Shown here: one piece after another, positions 1 to 6,779 of the stretch
Position numbering within the stretch: position 1 is the stretch's first letter
Layout of the letters: every line of letters starts with the position of its first letter
NCBI GenBank assembly: GCA_027008965.1
Contig: JALVDN010000353.1
Coordinates: 1-7,441 of the forward strand
Source of the DNA: Flavobacteriales bacterium
GTDB lineage: Bacteria; Bacteroidota; Bacteroidia; Flavobacteriales; Flavobacteriaceae
DNA: 7,441 bases
Reading direction: 5' to 3'
The notes under the pieces: model-generated
Told to the model about the DNA's origin: nothing
Seen by the model: only the letters and a program-made list of their open reading frames with translations
Database searches by the model: none
Translations under genes and position numbers: made by a program

Positions 1-234
1 ATGATTGAAACCCAACGCTTTAATGCCATCAAAAGCGGGCATCCCGAAAGACAAATATCCGAAGCCGATGCCGGTGTTTTGATCAACCGGAAAGCCCGGA
101 TTATTGATAAACAAAAAGAATGTAAAAGGTATAAAGAAATGGGAGATCATTCAGCTGAAAGAACATGTTACAGACAATTAAGAATAATGAATGCCGAGTT
201 TGATGAATTGTATCATCGCTATCTTAATTTGTAA
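1..234 (+). CDS. Unrecognised small or C-terminal helical protein, probably truncated by the window edge
   Basis: An open frame runs from the first base of the window to a TAA at 232-234. It begins with ATG at base 1, but the frame is open at the edge, so this may be an internal methionine of a longer gene. The 77 visible residues are charged and probably all helical. They are rich in Lys, Arg and Glu, have two cysteines and no membrane segment, and end in Tyr-His-Arg-Tyr-Leu-Asn-Leu. I do not recognise a family and assign no function. Codon use looks like genuine coding sequence, with many GCC, CCG, CGG and GAA codons and higher GC than the flanking spacer. It converges on the thioredoxin-like gene with a 60-base gap in which I see no clear terminator hairpin for either gene. 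Confidence 0.6.
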   Translation: MIETQRFNAIKSGHPERQISEADAGVLINRKARIIDKQKECKRYKEMGDHSAERTCYRQLRIMNAEFDELYHRYLNL

Positions 235-294
235 GATTATCAAAGGCATAACTATCAACCATTTCTCCACCGATTTCAACACCCAAAACCATTA

Positions 295-1677
295 TTATTT
301 ACTCTTAATCCAATCATTTAACTGATTAACATCATTCGGTTTTAAAAGAATTTTATTGTTCGCATCAAGCATATAGATGGTCGGAGTGGCAAAGACATGG
401 TAATCTTTGACCGCTTGATTTTGCCATTTCCGGTAATCGCAAACACTGATAAACGGAAAGTTTTTGGTAAAATCATCAAAAGTTTTTTTATCATCGTCTA
501 ATGAGATAAAAACGATTTCTATTCCTTTTTGATGCCACTTAGGATATAATTTTACAATTTCCTTAAAAGCATCTTGGCAATGCGGACACCAACCGGCACC
601 AAAAATTAAGACTTTATAGCGACTTTTTAATTCCGACAATTTTTTAGGTACATTATTGGCTTTATACTCCGGAACAAGCATATCTCCCGAGAACACAATG
701 TCAGGCGCAATATGTCCGACTTGCATGGCGCGGTAACTTTCCAACTGCGATGCAAAGTCATCGTCGAGTGAACAAGCATTTTCATTGAGAAGTCGCAGTG
801 CCAAGTATTCCGATGCCTTTACCAAGCTGTTCTTTTCTAATAATTTAAAAAGAAACTCCGTGATTTCTTTCAGCTTTTCCTCATCTGCTTGCAAGTTGTC
901 TAACAAGCGGTCAATGGATATTTCCATTTCTTTATAAATGACCGGGGGTGATTGTCTGCTGTTTTGCAACATCCAAAATTGACTTTCAATAGCCATTTGC
1001 AGCAGACCGCTTTTGTAAAGTCTATGATCAGTGTAGTCTATATTGCGGAATGCTTCAACTGTTGCCGGTATCTTTTCGGGATGTTGCCGAACAATTTGTG
1101 GAACAGCGCTAATCAGTTTTCGCAAAGGTAAATAAAAACGGACATACGAATGTTCCGGCAAATGTTCTAAAAACAAACTATCCTCGGATTGGATACGTTT
1201 CATCTCGTTTTCGATGGCTTGTTTGGGCGCTTGGTGTACGGCAAACAAGGAATCGGTCGTATAAATCCGCTTCATAAATTCCCAAGCATTCAGGGTTTGT
1301 TCACGCCGGGCATGCTCCTTGGCATAGCGTTCAAACAATTTGTTTTCCGGCCCGTTGATAAACCGGATAGCATCCGGATTGGACAAATCTTTACCGGTTA
1401 ATTTCAAATGCTCATTTCCGGCTAAAACAATCACAAAAGATTTTTTGTTTTCCGACAAAAGAATACCCATACCTTCGTCTTTTTCAGCAAAAGATAAAGT
1501 AAAAGCACCATTTGCATTTGTACGAGTACTGTCTATGGCATAAGTATCAAAACCTTGAAAACCCATTAATTTTATGCTTTGATCGGGCAAGCCGGTAAGG
1601 GTGCCGGTTATGGTGTTTTGTGCCCATAGCATCGTTAAAGTGAGAATGTATGTCAGTATAAATATTAGTCTTTTCAT
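295..1677 (-). CDS. Exported thioredoxin-like (TlpA/DsbE-type) protein with N-terminal DUF4369-like domain and WCPHC active site
   Basis: This is a 460-residue periplasmic thiol-disulfide oxidoreductase of the multidomain Bacteroidota type. Residues 1-19 form a signal peptide ending Leu-Trp-Ala before Gln20. There is no lipobox cysteine, so a soluble periplasmic protein is expected. Residues about 20-115 look like the beta-rich DUF4369 domain (starting NTITGTLTGLPDQSIKL). Residues about 116-317 are a long helical middle part. Residues about 318-460 are a thioredoxin fold with GHIAPD at its start, the redox motif WCPHC at 363-367 (cysteines 364 and 367), and the cis-proline Thr431-Pro432 in FATPTIYML. 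The CPHC dipeptide is the one found in DsbA rather than the CGPC of thioredoxin. The substrate is unknown. The gene is last in the minus-strand run, 113 bases after gene C and beyond a hairpin, so it may be partly uncoupled from the FISUMP genes. The ATG at 1677 gives a clean signal peptide. The fold is secure; the physiological role is not. Confidence 0.88.
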   Translation of the reverse strand: MKRLIFILTYILTLTMLWAQNTITGTLTGLPDQSIKLMGFQGFDTYAIDSTRTNANGAFTLSFAEKDEGMGILLSENKKSFVIVLAGNEHLKLTGKDLSNPDAIRFINGPENKLFERYAKEHARREQTLNAWEFMKRIYTTDSLFAVHQAPKQAIENEMKRIQSEDSLFLEHLPEHSYVRFYLPLRKLISAVPQIVRQHPEKIPATVEAFRNIDYTDHRLYKSGLLQMAIESQFWMLQNSRQSPPVIYKEMEISIDRLLDNLQADEEKLKEITEFLFKLLEKNSLVKASEYLALRLLNENACSLDDDFASQLESYRAMQVGHIAPDIVFSGDMLVPEYKANNVPKKLSELKSRYKVLIFGAGWCPHCQDAFKEIVKLYPKWHQKGIEIVFISLDDDKKTFDDFTKNFPFISVCDYRKWQNQAVKDYHVFATPTIYMLDANNKILLKPNDVNQLNDWIKSK

Positions 1678-1766
1678 TATCAGTTTTTTTTGAAGAAATG
1701 CTCATCTTTTTAGTTTAAGGTGAAATGCCTTTTCATTTTTACATAAAATGAATAATAATTTTTAAT

Positions 1767-1788
1767 GAGACAAAAAATATTTTGTCTC
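1767..1788 (-). terminator. Perfect 9-bp hairpin just after gene C; weak terminator or attenuator
   Basis: The arms GAGACAAAA and TTTTGTCTC flank a 4-base loop, starting 2 bases past the TAG stop of gene C. On the minus strand the stem is followed by ATTAAAAATTATT rather than a clean run of T, so termination may be partial. It could also protect the 3' end of the FISUMP mRNA. The GAGAC/GTCTC base makes chance pairing unlikely even in AT-rich DNA. Confidence 0.5.
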
Positions 1789-1790
1789 TG

Positions 1791-4010
1791 CTAGTCTCTT
1801 ACACAGCGGATACTCCTACCCATATCTTGACCGACGGTGGTAAAACGTCCCACTCGCAGGGTGGTATTCCCTAATTCCCTATCGATGGCGTATGTGCTGG
1901 ATGAATAGGTTGAGGTCCAAAAATAGGCATGGGTCGTTATGTCAACGAACCAACTACCGCCGTAAATACGGGCGCCACCGGGCAATGCTAAAAAACCGGA
2001 ATCAGGATTCCATATATTATTAGGTGATGCCCAATGTGTAGTGCCACGTTCTTTTAGTTGCCCACCTACGAGTCCACCCAAGCGCCAACCGGTGGCATCG
2101 GCATCGGATTGGGGCATGCCGAGATGCATTTCCAAAGTTTTCCATTCATCATCGCTGGGTATGTGCCACCCTGATGGACAGATACCTTGCGGGCTTGGGG
2201 TAGTAACATATTGCATGGCTTCGTTCCACTGGTATAGTCCGCCGTAAGTGTTACAATTGTTGATGTCATTATTATAACAATACTTTTCGATGATGCCATT
2301 ATTTGTTTGATTATTTGTACCGTTCATAATAGCGGTTCCAATGTTGAGGTTTTCCGCCATCCAACACTGGGTACCGATTTGAACGGTATTATAGCTTTTG
2401 CCGTCACGGCTATCGGTTATAGGAAGTCCGCATTCCCATACGGATACATCAAAAGTGCAAGTACCTCCACTGTTGTTTGCCGTCGCCGTAAAGGTATCGG
2501 TTTGACCGGAAACGGGTGTGCCTGTACCTGTCAGTATAATTTGTTGCATACCTGTTGTTGAAAATACACCGCTTCCATTAAATGTATAACCATTGATTGT
2601 ATTAGTGGTCACAACCCAATAGCCTGGAGTATTTACATTTGCTACAAGTGTAATGGTATTAGTTTCATCAAGCGCAACTCCTTTTTTATAAGAACCGTTA
2701 ACGTTTGTTGCGGCACATAAACCACCGCTACCGATAGAAAAATCGGCATGGTCTGAATGTCCGTAATCTTTGACACATCGGACGCTTTTAGCCAAGGTTT
2801 TTACTAGGTTGGTAAAACGTCCTACCCGCAGAGTGTTATTTCCTAACTCTCTATCGATGGCATAGGCAGTCGAGGCATAAGTAGAGGTCCAAAAATGAGC
2901 ATTTATTGTTAAGTTTGAAAACGATCCTAATGGATCAAAACCACCTCCCGGTAATGCTAAAAAACCGGAATCAGGCGGCCAGACATTATTGGGGGATGCC
3001 CAATGTGTGGTACCGGTTTCTTTTAGCTTGCCACCTACAAGTCCATCCAGACGCCAACCGGTAGCGTCTGCATCTGTTTGGGGCATGCCGAGATGCATTT
3101 CCAAAGTTTTCCATTCATCATCGCTGGGTATGTGCCACCCTGATGGACAGATCCCTTGCGTGCTTGGGGTAGTAATATATTGCATGGTTTCATTCCATTG
3201 ATATAAGCCGCCGTAAGTGTTACAATTGTTGACATCATTATTATAACAATACTTTTCTATGATACCATTATCCGATTGGAAGCCGCTACCATAACCATAA
3301 TAGATTTGATTACCTATGTTCAAGTTTTCAGCCATCCAACATTGTGTACCGATTTGAACGGTATTATAGCTTTGACCATCTCTCGTATCTGTAATGGGAG
3401 TGCCACAAGATTTAACGGTTACATCAAAAGTGCAAGTTCCTGCCAAATTATTAGCTGTCACCGTAAACGTATCCGTTTGTGCCGTTACAGGGGTTCCTGT
3501 GCCGTAAAGTGTTACTTGAACGGTTCCGGTTGTAGTAAAAAAACCGCTTCCGGAAAATCGATAACCATTAACCATATCAGTAATTATACTCCAATTTCCG
3601 GTTGTGTTTACATTCACTTCCAAGGAGACATAATTAGAAGTATTTAGTTCAAAACCTTGATAATATAAACCATTTACAGTAGTATTATTACATAAATTAC
3701 CGGTACCTATAGTATAATCGGATACAATTATTTCATTGCTTCCGTATTGCACTTCTTGCCATTTATTTAAAGATGAACAGTAAATGTACATCTTATTATC
3801 ATCTGTATTAAAGACTTGCAGTCCGTTTGCCGGATTTGGAATTGCCATAATCTGCGCATGGGTCATTCGAGGTATAAGCATACCTTTGTTATGGCTTTTT
3901 ACATGCAGCATAGCCGAATTGTCCGGTGTGCTATCATCGGAGTTTATACCTATTTGCGCGTAAGTTGTTAGCGACCAAAGTGATAAGAGACTTAAATATA
4001 TATATTTCAT
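1791..4010 (-). CDS. Secreted double-module FISUMP protein (gene C)
   Basis: This 739-residue exported protein is built from two tandem modules. Numbered from the ATG at 4010, residues 1-18 are a signal peptide ending Thr-Tyr-Ala before Gln. Residues 19-92 are the N-terminal segment shared with genes A and B (QIGIN, then PDNSAML, GMLIPRMT, NTDD and YGSN). Module 1 has a beta-sandwich repeat at about 98-202 and a FISUMP domain at about 206-415; module 2 repeats this at about 422-530 and 531-739. FISUMP landmarks are TRDGQSYNTVQIG, CWMAENLNIG, GICPSGWHIPSDDEW, GFLALPGG, FWTSTY and the closing RCVKD/RCVRD. The WHIPSDDEW, FWTSTY and RCV signature resembles DUF1566/Lcl-type C-type-lectin-like domains, so a ligand-binding fold is plausible but unproven. 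Each module has eight cysteines. There is no lipobox, transmembrane helix or recognisable type IX secretion C-terminal domain. A TTG at 4016 would add only two residues; ATG is preferred. The stop lies 113 bases before the thioredoxin-like gene. Confidence 0.9.
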   Translation of the reverse strand: MKYIYLSLLSLWSLTTYAQIGINSDDSTPDNSAMLHVKSHNKGMLIPRMTHAQIMAIPNPANGLQVFNTDDNKMYIYCSSLNKWQEVQYGSNEIIVSDYTIGTGNLCNNTTVNGLYYQGFELNTSNYVSLEVNVNTTGNWSIITDMVNGYRFSGSGFFTTTGTVQVTLYGTGTPVTAQTDTFTVTANNLAGTCTFDVTVKSCGTPITDTRDGQSYNTVQIGTQCWMAENLNIGNQIYYGYGSGFQSDNGIIEKYCYNNDVNNCNTYGGLYQWNETMQYITTPSTQGICPSGWHIPSDDEWKTLEMHLGMPQTDADATGWRLDGLVGGKLKETGTTHWASPNNVWPPDSGFLALPGGGFDPLGSFSNLTINAHFWTSTYASTAYAIDRELGNNTLRVGRFTNLVKTLAKSVRCVKDYGHSDHADFSIGSGGLCAATNVNGSYKKGVALDETNTITLVANVNTPGYWVVTTNTINGYTFNGSGVFSTTGMQQIILTGTGTPVSGQTDTFTATANNSGGTCTFDVSVWECGLPITDSRDGKSYNTVQIGTQCWMAENLNIGTAIMNGTNNQTNNGIIEKYCYNNDINNCNTYGGLYQWNEAMQYVTTPSPQGICPSGWHIPSDDEWKTLEMHLGMPQSDADATGWRLGGLVGGQLKERGTTHWASPNNIWNPDSGFLALPGGARIYGGSWFVDITTHAYFWTSTYSSSTYAIDRELGNTTLRVGRFTTVGQDMGRSIRCVRD
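1794..2747 (-). repeat. Module 2 of gene C (beta-sandwich + FISUMP), tandem copy
   Basis: This is the downstream copy of an internal duplication of roughly 320 codons. It aligns with 2766-3722 over its whole length, with near-identical protein stretches (for example YCYNNDINNCNTYGGLYQWN) and variable loops in between. The copies are joined by a short hydrophilic linker rich in His and Asp (about residues 416-424 of the protein). Confidence 0.85.
2109..2183. repeat. 75-bp exact direct repeat, copy 1
   Basis: These 75 bases are identical to 3078-3152, offset by 969 bases (323 codons). They encode the part of the FISUMP domain running from the SGWHIPSDDEW motif through TLEMHLGMP. Identity includes third codon positions, so it reflects shared DNA ancestry or gene conversion and not only protein-level selection. 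Confidence 0.95.
2766..3722 (-). repeat. Module 1 of gene C (beta-sandwich + FISUMP), tandem copy
   Basis: This is the upstream copy of the internal duplication in gene C. The beta-sandwich part starts at YTIGTGNLC and the module ends at RCVKD. It differs from module 2 mainly after WMAENLNIG, where it carries a Tyr/Gly/Ser-rich insert, and after LPGG, where it has a different loop of about 15 residues. Confidence 0.85.
3078..3152. repeat. 75-bp exact direct repeat, copy 2
   Basis: Second copy of the exact repeat at 2109-2183, in the same orientation and the same reading frame. An in-frame deletion between the two copies would remove exactly 969 bases and leave a single-module protein resembling genes A and B in architecture. 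Confidence 0.95.
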
Positions 4011-4053
4011 TATCAACTATTTAAGATTATATTATGATTTTTTAACATTTTTA

Positions 4054-5349
4054 TCAATTTTTTACACATCGTACACTCATATAAGAACCATTAAAATCCC
4101 AATCACTATTGAAAGCTGGATTAGTAGGTGTTAAATTTCGAAAAATCCCCATTTTATTAAAGGCCCAAGAACGATAAATTGCACTAATTTCAAATAGGTA
4201 AGGATTAGGAGCCACATAACTTGAAGTCCAAAATGAAGCTTTATAGTTCATGGGATAAATTTGATTATCAAAAACATACCCCCCGGGTAAAACAGAAAAA
4301 CCGCTGGAACCGAATTGAAAATTTTGTTCAAGGGCACCAGAAGCCCATAATGAAGAGTTTCCGGCTAATATACTACCTTGATTAGTCCCGCGCCAAGAAT
4401 AAGAATCTGCATCAGTTTGACTCATGCCATAAAACATTTCTAAACTTTTCCATTCATCATCGGTTGGTATGTGCCAGCCACTGGGGCAAATACCTTGTAT
4501 AACCGAGCCATAAGGATTATATTGAATAGCTTCTCCCCAAGAATACAATCCCCCGTATATATTACAATTATTTGAATTATTGTCCTTACAATACTTTTCA
4601 ATGGTACCGTTATTGGATTGAGCGCTATTACTAATCATCATCCCTATATTCATATTTTCCGACATCCAACATTTATTCCCTATTTGTATTGTATTATAAA
4701 ATTGTCCGTCTCTTGTATCTAAAAACGGACTACCACATCCCCAAACTATAACATCAAAATTACAACCACTTCCTCCACTACTTGCTGTAATTGTAAAGGT
4801 ATCGACTTGGTTAGCAATAGGCGTTCCGGATCCATTTAGCGTCACTGATGTTGTGCCTGTTGTAGTGAAAACGCCATTACCACTAAAAGAATATCCATTT
4901 ATATTTGCAGTAGAAATACTCCAAGCACCCGGCACACTAACATTGACATCAAGGGTAACGGTATGACTGCCGTTAAGCGGGACACCGGCGGTATATGTTC
5001 CATTAACAATCGTATTTAAACAGGATCCTCCGGATCCAATTGAATATGTTGCGGGTAAGTAAAAACCATTACTCCCATACTGCACTTCTTTCCATTTGTT
5101 ATCTGACGATACATATATATACATTTTATCATCATCGGTGTTAAAAACCCGTAAGCCGTCGGCGGGATTGGGTATAGCTAACATTTCAGATTGTGTCATA
5201 CGGGGTATGAGCATCCCTTTATTGTTGCTTTTCACGTCTAACATAGCTGATTGATCAGGTGGTGTTCCGTCTGTATTGATACCTACTTGGGCATTAAGAC
5301 TAACCATCCAAAAAAATAAAATGTTACATATTAGTATTTTCATAATCAT
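4054..5349 (-). CDS. Secreted single-module FISUMP protein (gene B), the most divergent copy
   Basis: This is a 431-residue exported protein. Residues 1-20 are a signal peptide ending Ser-Leu-Asn-Ala before Gln21. Residues 21-94 are the shared N-terminal segment (QVGINTDGTPPDQSAMLDVK, GMLIPRMT, NTDD, YGSN). Residues about 101-203 are a beta-sandwich repeat (IGSGGSC to CNFDVIVWGC). Residues about 210-431 are the FISUMP domain, with TRDGQFYNTIQIG, CWMSENMNIG, GICPSGWHIPTDDEW, LPGG, FWTSSY and RCVKN at the C-terminus. All eight module cysteines are kept (110, 196, 205, 227, 254, 262, 288, 428). The copy has lost the VGGKLKE-HW segment present in the other modules and carries a longer insert before the final RCV, rich in Asn, Phe and Trp. 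There is no lipobox, membrane anchor or type IX sorting domain. ATGs at 5349 and 5343 are both possible starts. The gaps are 64 bases to gene A and 43 to gene C, consistent with one transcript. The molecular function of FISUMP domains is not established. Confidence 0.88.
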   Translation of the reverse strand: MIMKILICNILFFWMVSLNAQVGINTDGTPPDQSAMLDVKSNNKGMLIPRMTQSEMLAIPNPADGLRVFNTDDDKMYIYVSSDNKWKEVQYGSNGFYLPATYSIGSGGSCLNTIVNGTYTAGVPLNGSHTVTLDVNVSVPGAWSISTANINGYSFSGNGVFTTTGTTSVTLNGSGTPIANQVDTFTITASSGGSGCNFDVIVWGCGSPFLDTRDGQFYNTIQIGNKCWMSENMNIGMMISNSAQSNNGTIEKYCKDNNSNNCNIYGGLYSWGEAIQYNPYGSVIQGICPSGWHIPTDDEWKSLEMFYGMSQTDADSYSWRGTNQGSILAGNSSLWASGALEQNFQFGSSGFSVLPGGYVFDNQIYPMNYKASFWTSSYVAPNPYLFEISAIYRSWAFNKMGIFRNLTPTNPAFNSDWDFNGSYMSVRCVKN

Positions 5350-5385
5350 GATATTATCTATAAATAATGCATATTATCATTTCGA

Positions 5386-5406
5386 TTAATCTGATAAATA
5401 GATTAA
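5386..5406 (-). other. Small AT-rich inverted repeat between genes A and B
   Basis: TTAATCT and AGATTAA are 7-bp perfect arms around a 7-base loop in the 64-base A-B spacer. The stem has only one G-C pair and no T-run follows it on the minus strand, so it is probably not a strong terminator. It could be a weak mRNA processing or stabilising structure, or chance in AT-rich DNA. Confidence 0.25.
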
Positions 5407-5413
5407 ATGTTTT

Positions 5414-6643
5414 TTAATTTTTTACACAACGGATACTCATAGAACTATACATATTGTATGTATATCGTAAAATTCCCATAGAATTATTCTTCATTCCTCT
5501 GTATATAGATTTTGATGAACCAACATAGGTTGATGTCCAAAAAAAAGAATAGGTAGTCAGATAACTAAAATTATTAGAAAATATTCCACCACCCGGAAGT
5601 GCTAAAAAACCGGTTGAACTAGACGAAACATTGTTTGGATATGCCCAATGTAATGTTCCTTGTTCCTTCAATTTACCTCCAACATCTCCACTTAATCTCC
5701 AACTGTAAGCATACACATCCTGATTTAATCCAAGAGAAGTTTCCATATTTACCCATTCATAATCAGCAGGTATATGCCAACCATTCGGGCAAATCCCTTG
5801 TGCTCCTTGATTATAAACATATTGCATAGCTTCGGACCATTGATATAAGCCTCCATATATATCACAATTGGTTGGATTATTACTATAACAATTCTTTTCA
5901 ATGGTACCGTTATTAGCTTGACCGCCATATACCATAACACCAATATTAAGATTTTCAGCCATCCAACATTGATTACCAATTTGAACGGTTTTATAAGTTT
6001 GTCCGTCTCTACTATCAATCAATGTATATCCACAATTCTTAACTACAACATCAAATGTGCAAGAACTGTTTCCCGTATCGGTTGTCGCCGTAAAAGTATT
6101 AGTTTGTCCATGTATGGGTGTTCCGGTTCCTGACAAGGTTATTTGAACAACTCCCGTAGCAGTAAAAGTGCCACTTCCGCTAAATGAATAACCATTTACA
6201 CTGTTAGTCGTAATACTCCAAGTTCCTACTTTATTGACATTGGCGATCAACGTAACGGTATTATTTGCATTTAATGGAATGGTTGTGTAATAATCGCCAT
6301 TTATGGTTGTATATAAACAAGTACCTCCTGTTCCTATAGAATAAGAAGCTGCGCCAAGCAATTGATTACTTCCATATTGCAATTCTTTCCATCTTTGTTC
6401 CGAAGCCATGTATATATAGGATTTTCCATCATCCGTGTTATAAACTTGTAATCCGTTTACAGGATTGTCAATAGACAATATTTCGACTTTAGACATTTGA
6501 GGAATAAGCAAACCTTTATCATGGCTTTTGACATCCAGCATAGCCGAATTGTCCGGCGGGCTGCCGTCGGTGTTAATAGCTACTTGGGCATTAAAACTTA
6601 ATGCTGATAGCAAAAAAAAACTCATTAGTATTTTTATCATCAT
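5414..6643 (-). CDS. Secreted single-module FISUMP protein (gene A), first of the array
   Basis: This is a 409-residue exported protein when started at the ATG at 6643. A GTG at 6685 would add 14 residues ahead of the signal peptide and break the match to genes B and C, so I reject it; ATG at 6640 is also possible. Residues 1-19 are a signal peptide (Leu-Ser-Phe-Asn-Ala before Gln20). Residues 20-93 are the shared N-terminal segment (QVAINTDGSPPDNSAMLDVK, GLLIPQMS, NTDD, YGSN). Residues about 100-202 are a beta-sandwich repeat (SIGTGGTC to CTFDVVVKNC). Residues about 209-409 are the FISUMP domain, with SRDGQTYKTVQIG, CWMAENLNIG, GICPNGWHIPADYEW, GFLALPGGG, FWTSTY and a final RCVKN. Its eight mature cysteines (109, 195, 204, 226, 252, 260, 285, 406) match those of the other modules. 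It lies nearest the candidate promoter at 6756-6763 and is likely the first cistron of the A-B-C run. Identification is firm; the role, perhaps ligand or surface binding, is inferred. Confidence 0.9.
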   Translation of the reverse strand: MMIKILMSFFLLSALSFNAQVAINTDGSPPDNSAMLDVKSHDKGLLIPQMSKVEILSIDNPVNGLQVYNTDDGKSYIYMASEQRWKELQYGSNQLLGAASYSIGTGGTCLYTTINGDYYTTIPLNANNTVTLIANVNKVGTWSITTNSVNGYSFSGSGTFTATGVVQITLSGTGTPIHGQTNTFTATTDTGNSSCTFDVVVKNCGYTLIDSRDGQTYKTVQIGNQCWMAENLNIGVMVYGGQANNGTIEKNCYSNNPTNCDIYGGLYQWSEAMQYVYNQGAQGICPNGWHIPADYEWVNMETSLGLNQDVYAYSWRLSGDVGGKLKEQGTLHWAYPNNVSSSSTGFLALPGGGIFSNNFSYLTTYSFFWTSTYVGSSKSIYRGMKNNSMGILRYTYNMYSSMSIRCVKN

Positions 6644-6755
6644 TCTGGATTTAACTAATTTATATTTTACAAATAATAAAACCACCTTACTTTAAATATT
6701 TTTTTTAATTTCAATTAATATTTAGGTTTTGTGAATTACTCTGATTCTTTTATAA

Positions 6756-6763
6756 CAAATATA
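6756..6763 (-). promoter_or_regulatory. Candidate Bacteroidota -7 promoter element for the FISUMP array
   Basis: The minus strand reads TATATTTG, matching the Bacteroidota consensus TAnnTTTG. The expected start of transcription is near 6750, giving a leader of about 107 bases to the ATG at 6643. The nearest -33-like TTG (6778-6780) is only 14 bases upstream, closer than the usual 19 or so, so the promoter may be weak or depend on an activator. I found no other TAnnTTTG match on this strand between 6644 and 7062. Confidence 0.4.
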
Positions 6764-6779
6764 TGTAACTTTTGTTACA
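6764..6779. promoter_or_regulatory. Dyad TGTAAC-TTTT-GTTACA, possible CRP/FNR-family operator
   Basis: The 6-bp arms form a perfect inverted repeat around a 4-base spacer. Read as TGTAA-N6-TTACA it has the half-site spacing of CRP/FNR-family operators. It abuts the candidate -7 element and overlaps the only -33-like TTG, which would suit repression more than activation. The regulator is not in the window, so its identity is inference. Confidence 0.35.

Noticed and set aside
224..292. 22-codon minus-strand frame (MVLGVEIGGEMVDSYAF...) just after the thioredoxin-like gene
   Set aside because: The codons look reasonable, but it is very short, overlaps the end of the plus-strand gene, and has no sign of its own expression. 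It is more likely a shadow of the opposite strand.
2041..3647. Plus-strand and alternate-frame open frames of 67-123 codons inside gene C
   Set aside because: They are antisense or frame-shifted shadows of the repeated FISUMP modules. The two copies give parallel shadow frames at equivalent positions, as expected from the duplication.
1791..6643. A diversity-generating retroelement acting on the FISUMP loops
   Set aside because: No reverse transcriptase, template repeat or IMH-like element is visible. The differences between copies include insertions and deletions, not only adenine-directed substitutions. One could lie outside the window, but nothing here supports it.
6644..6685. N-terminal extension of gene A from a GTG at 6685
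   Set aside because: The extra 14 residues (including VLLFVKYKLVK) precede a complete signal peptide that aligns with genes B and C from the ATG at 6643. The region is AT-rich leader.
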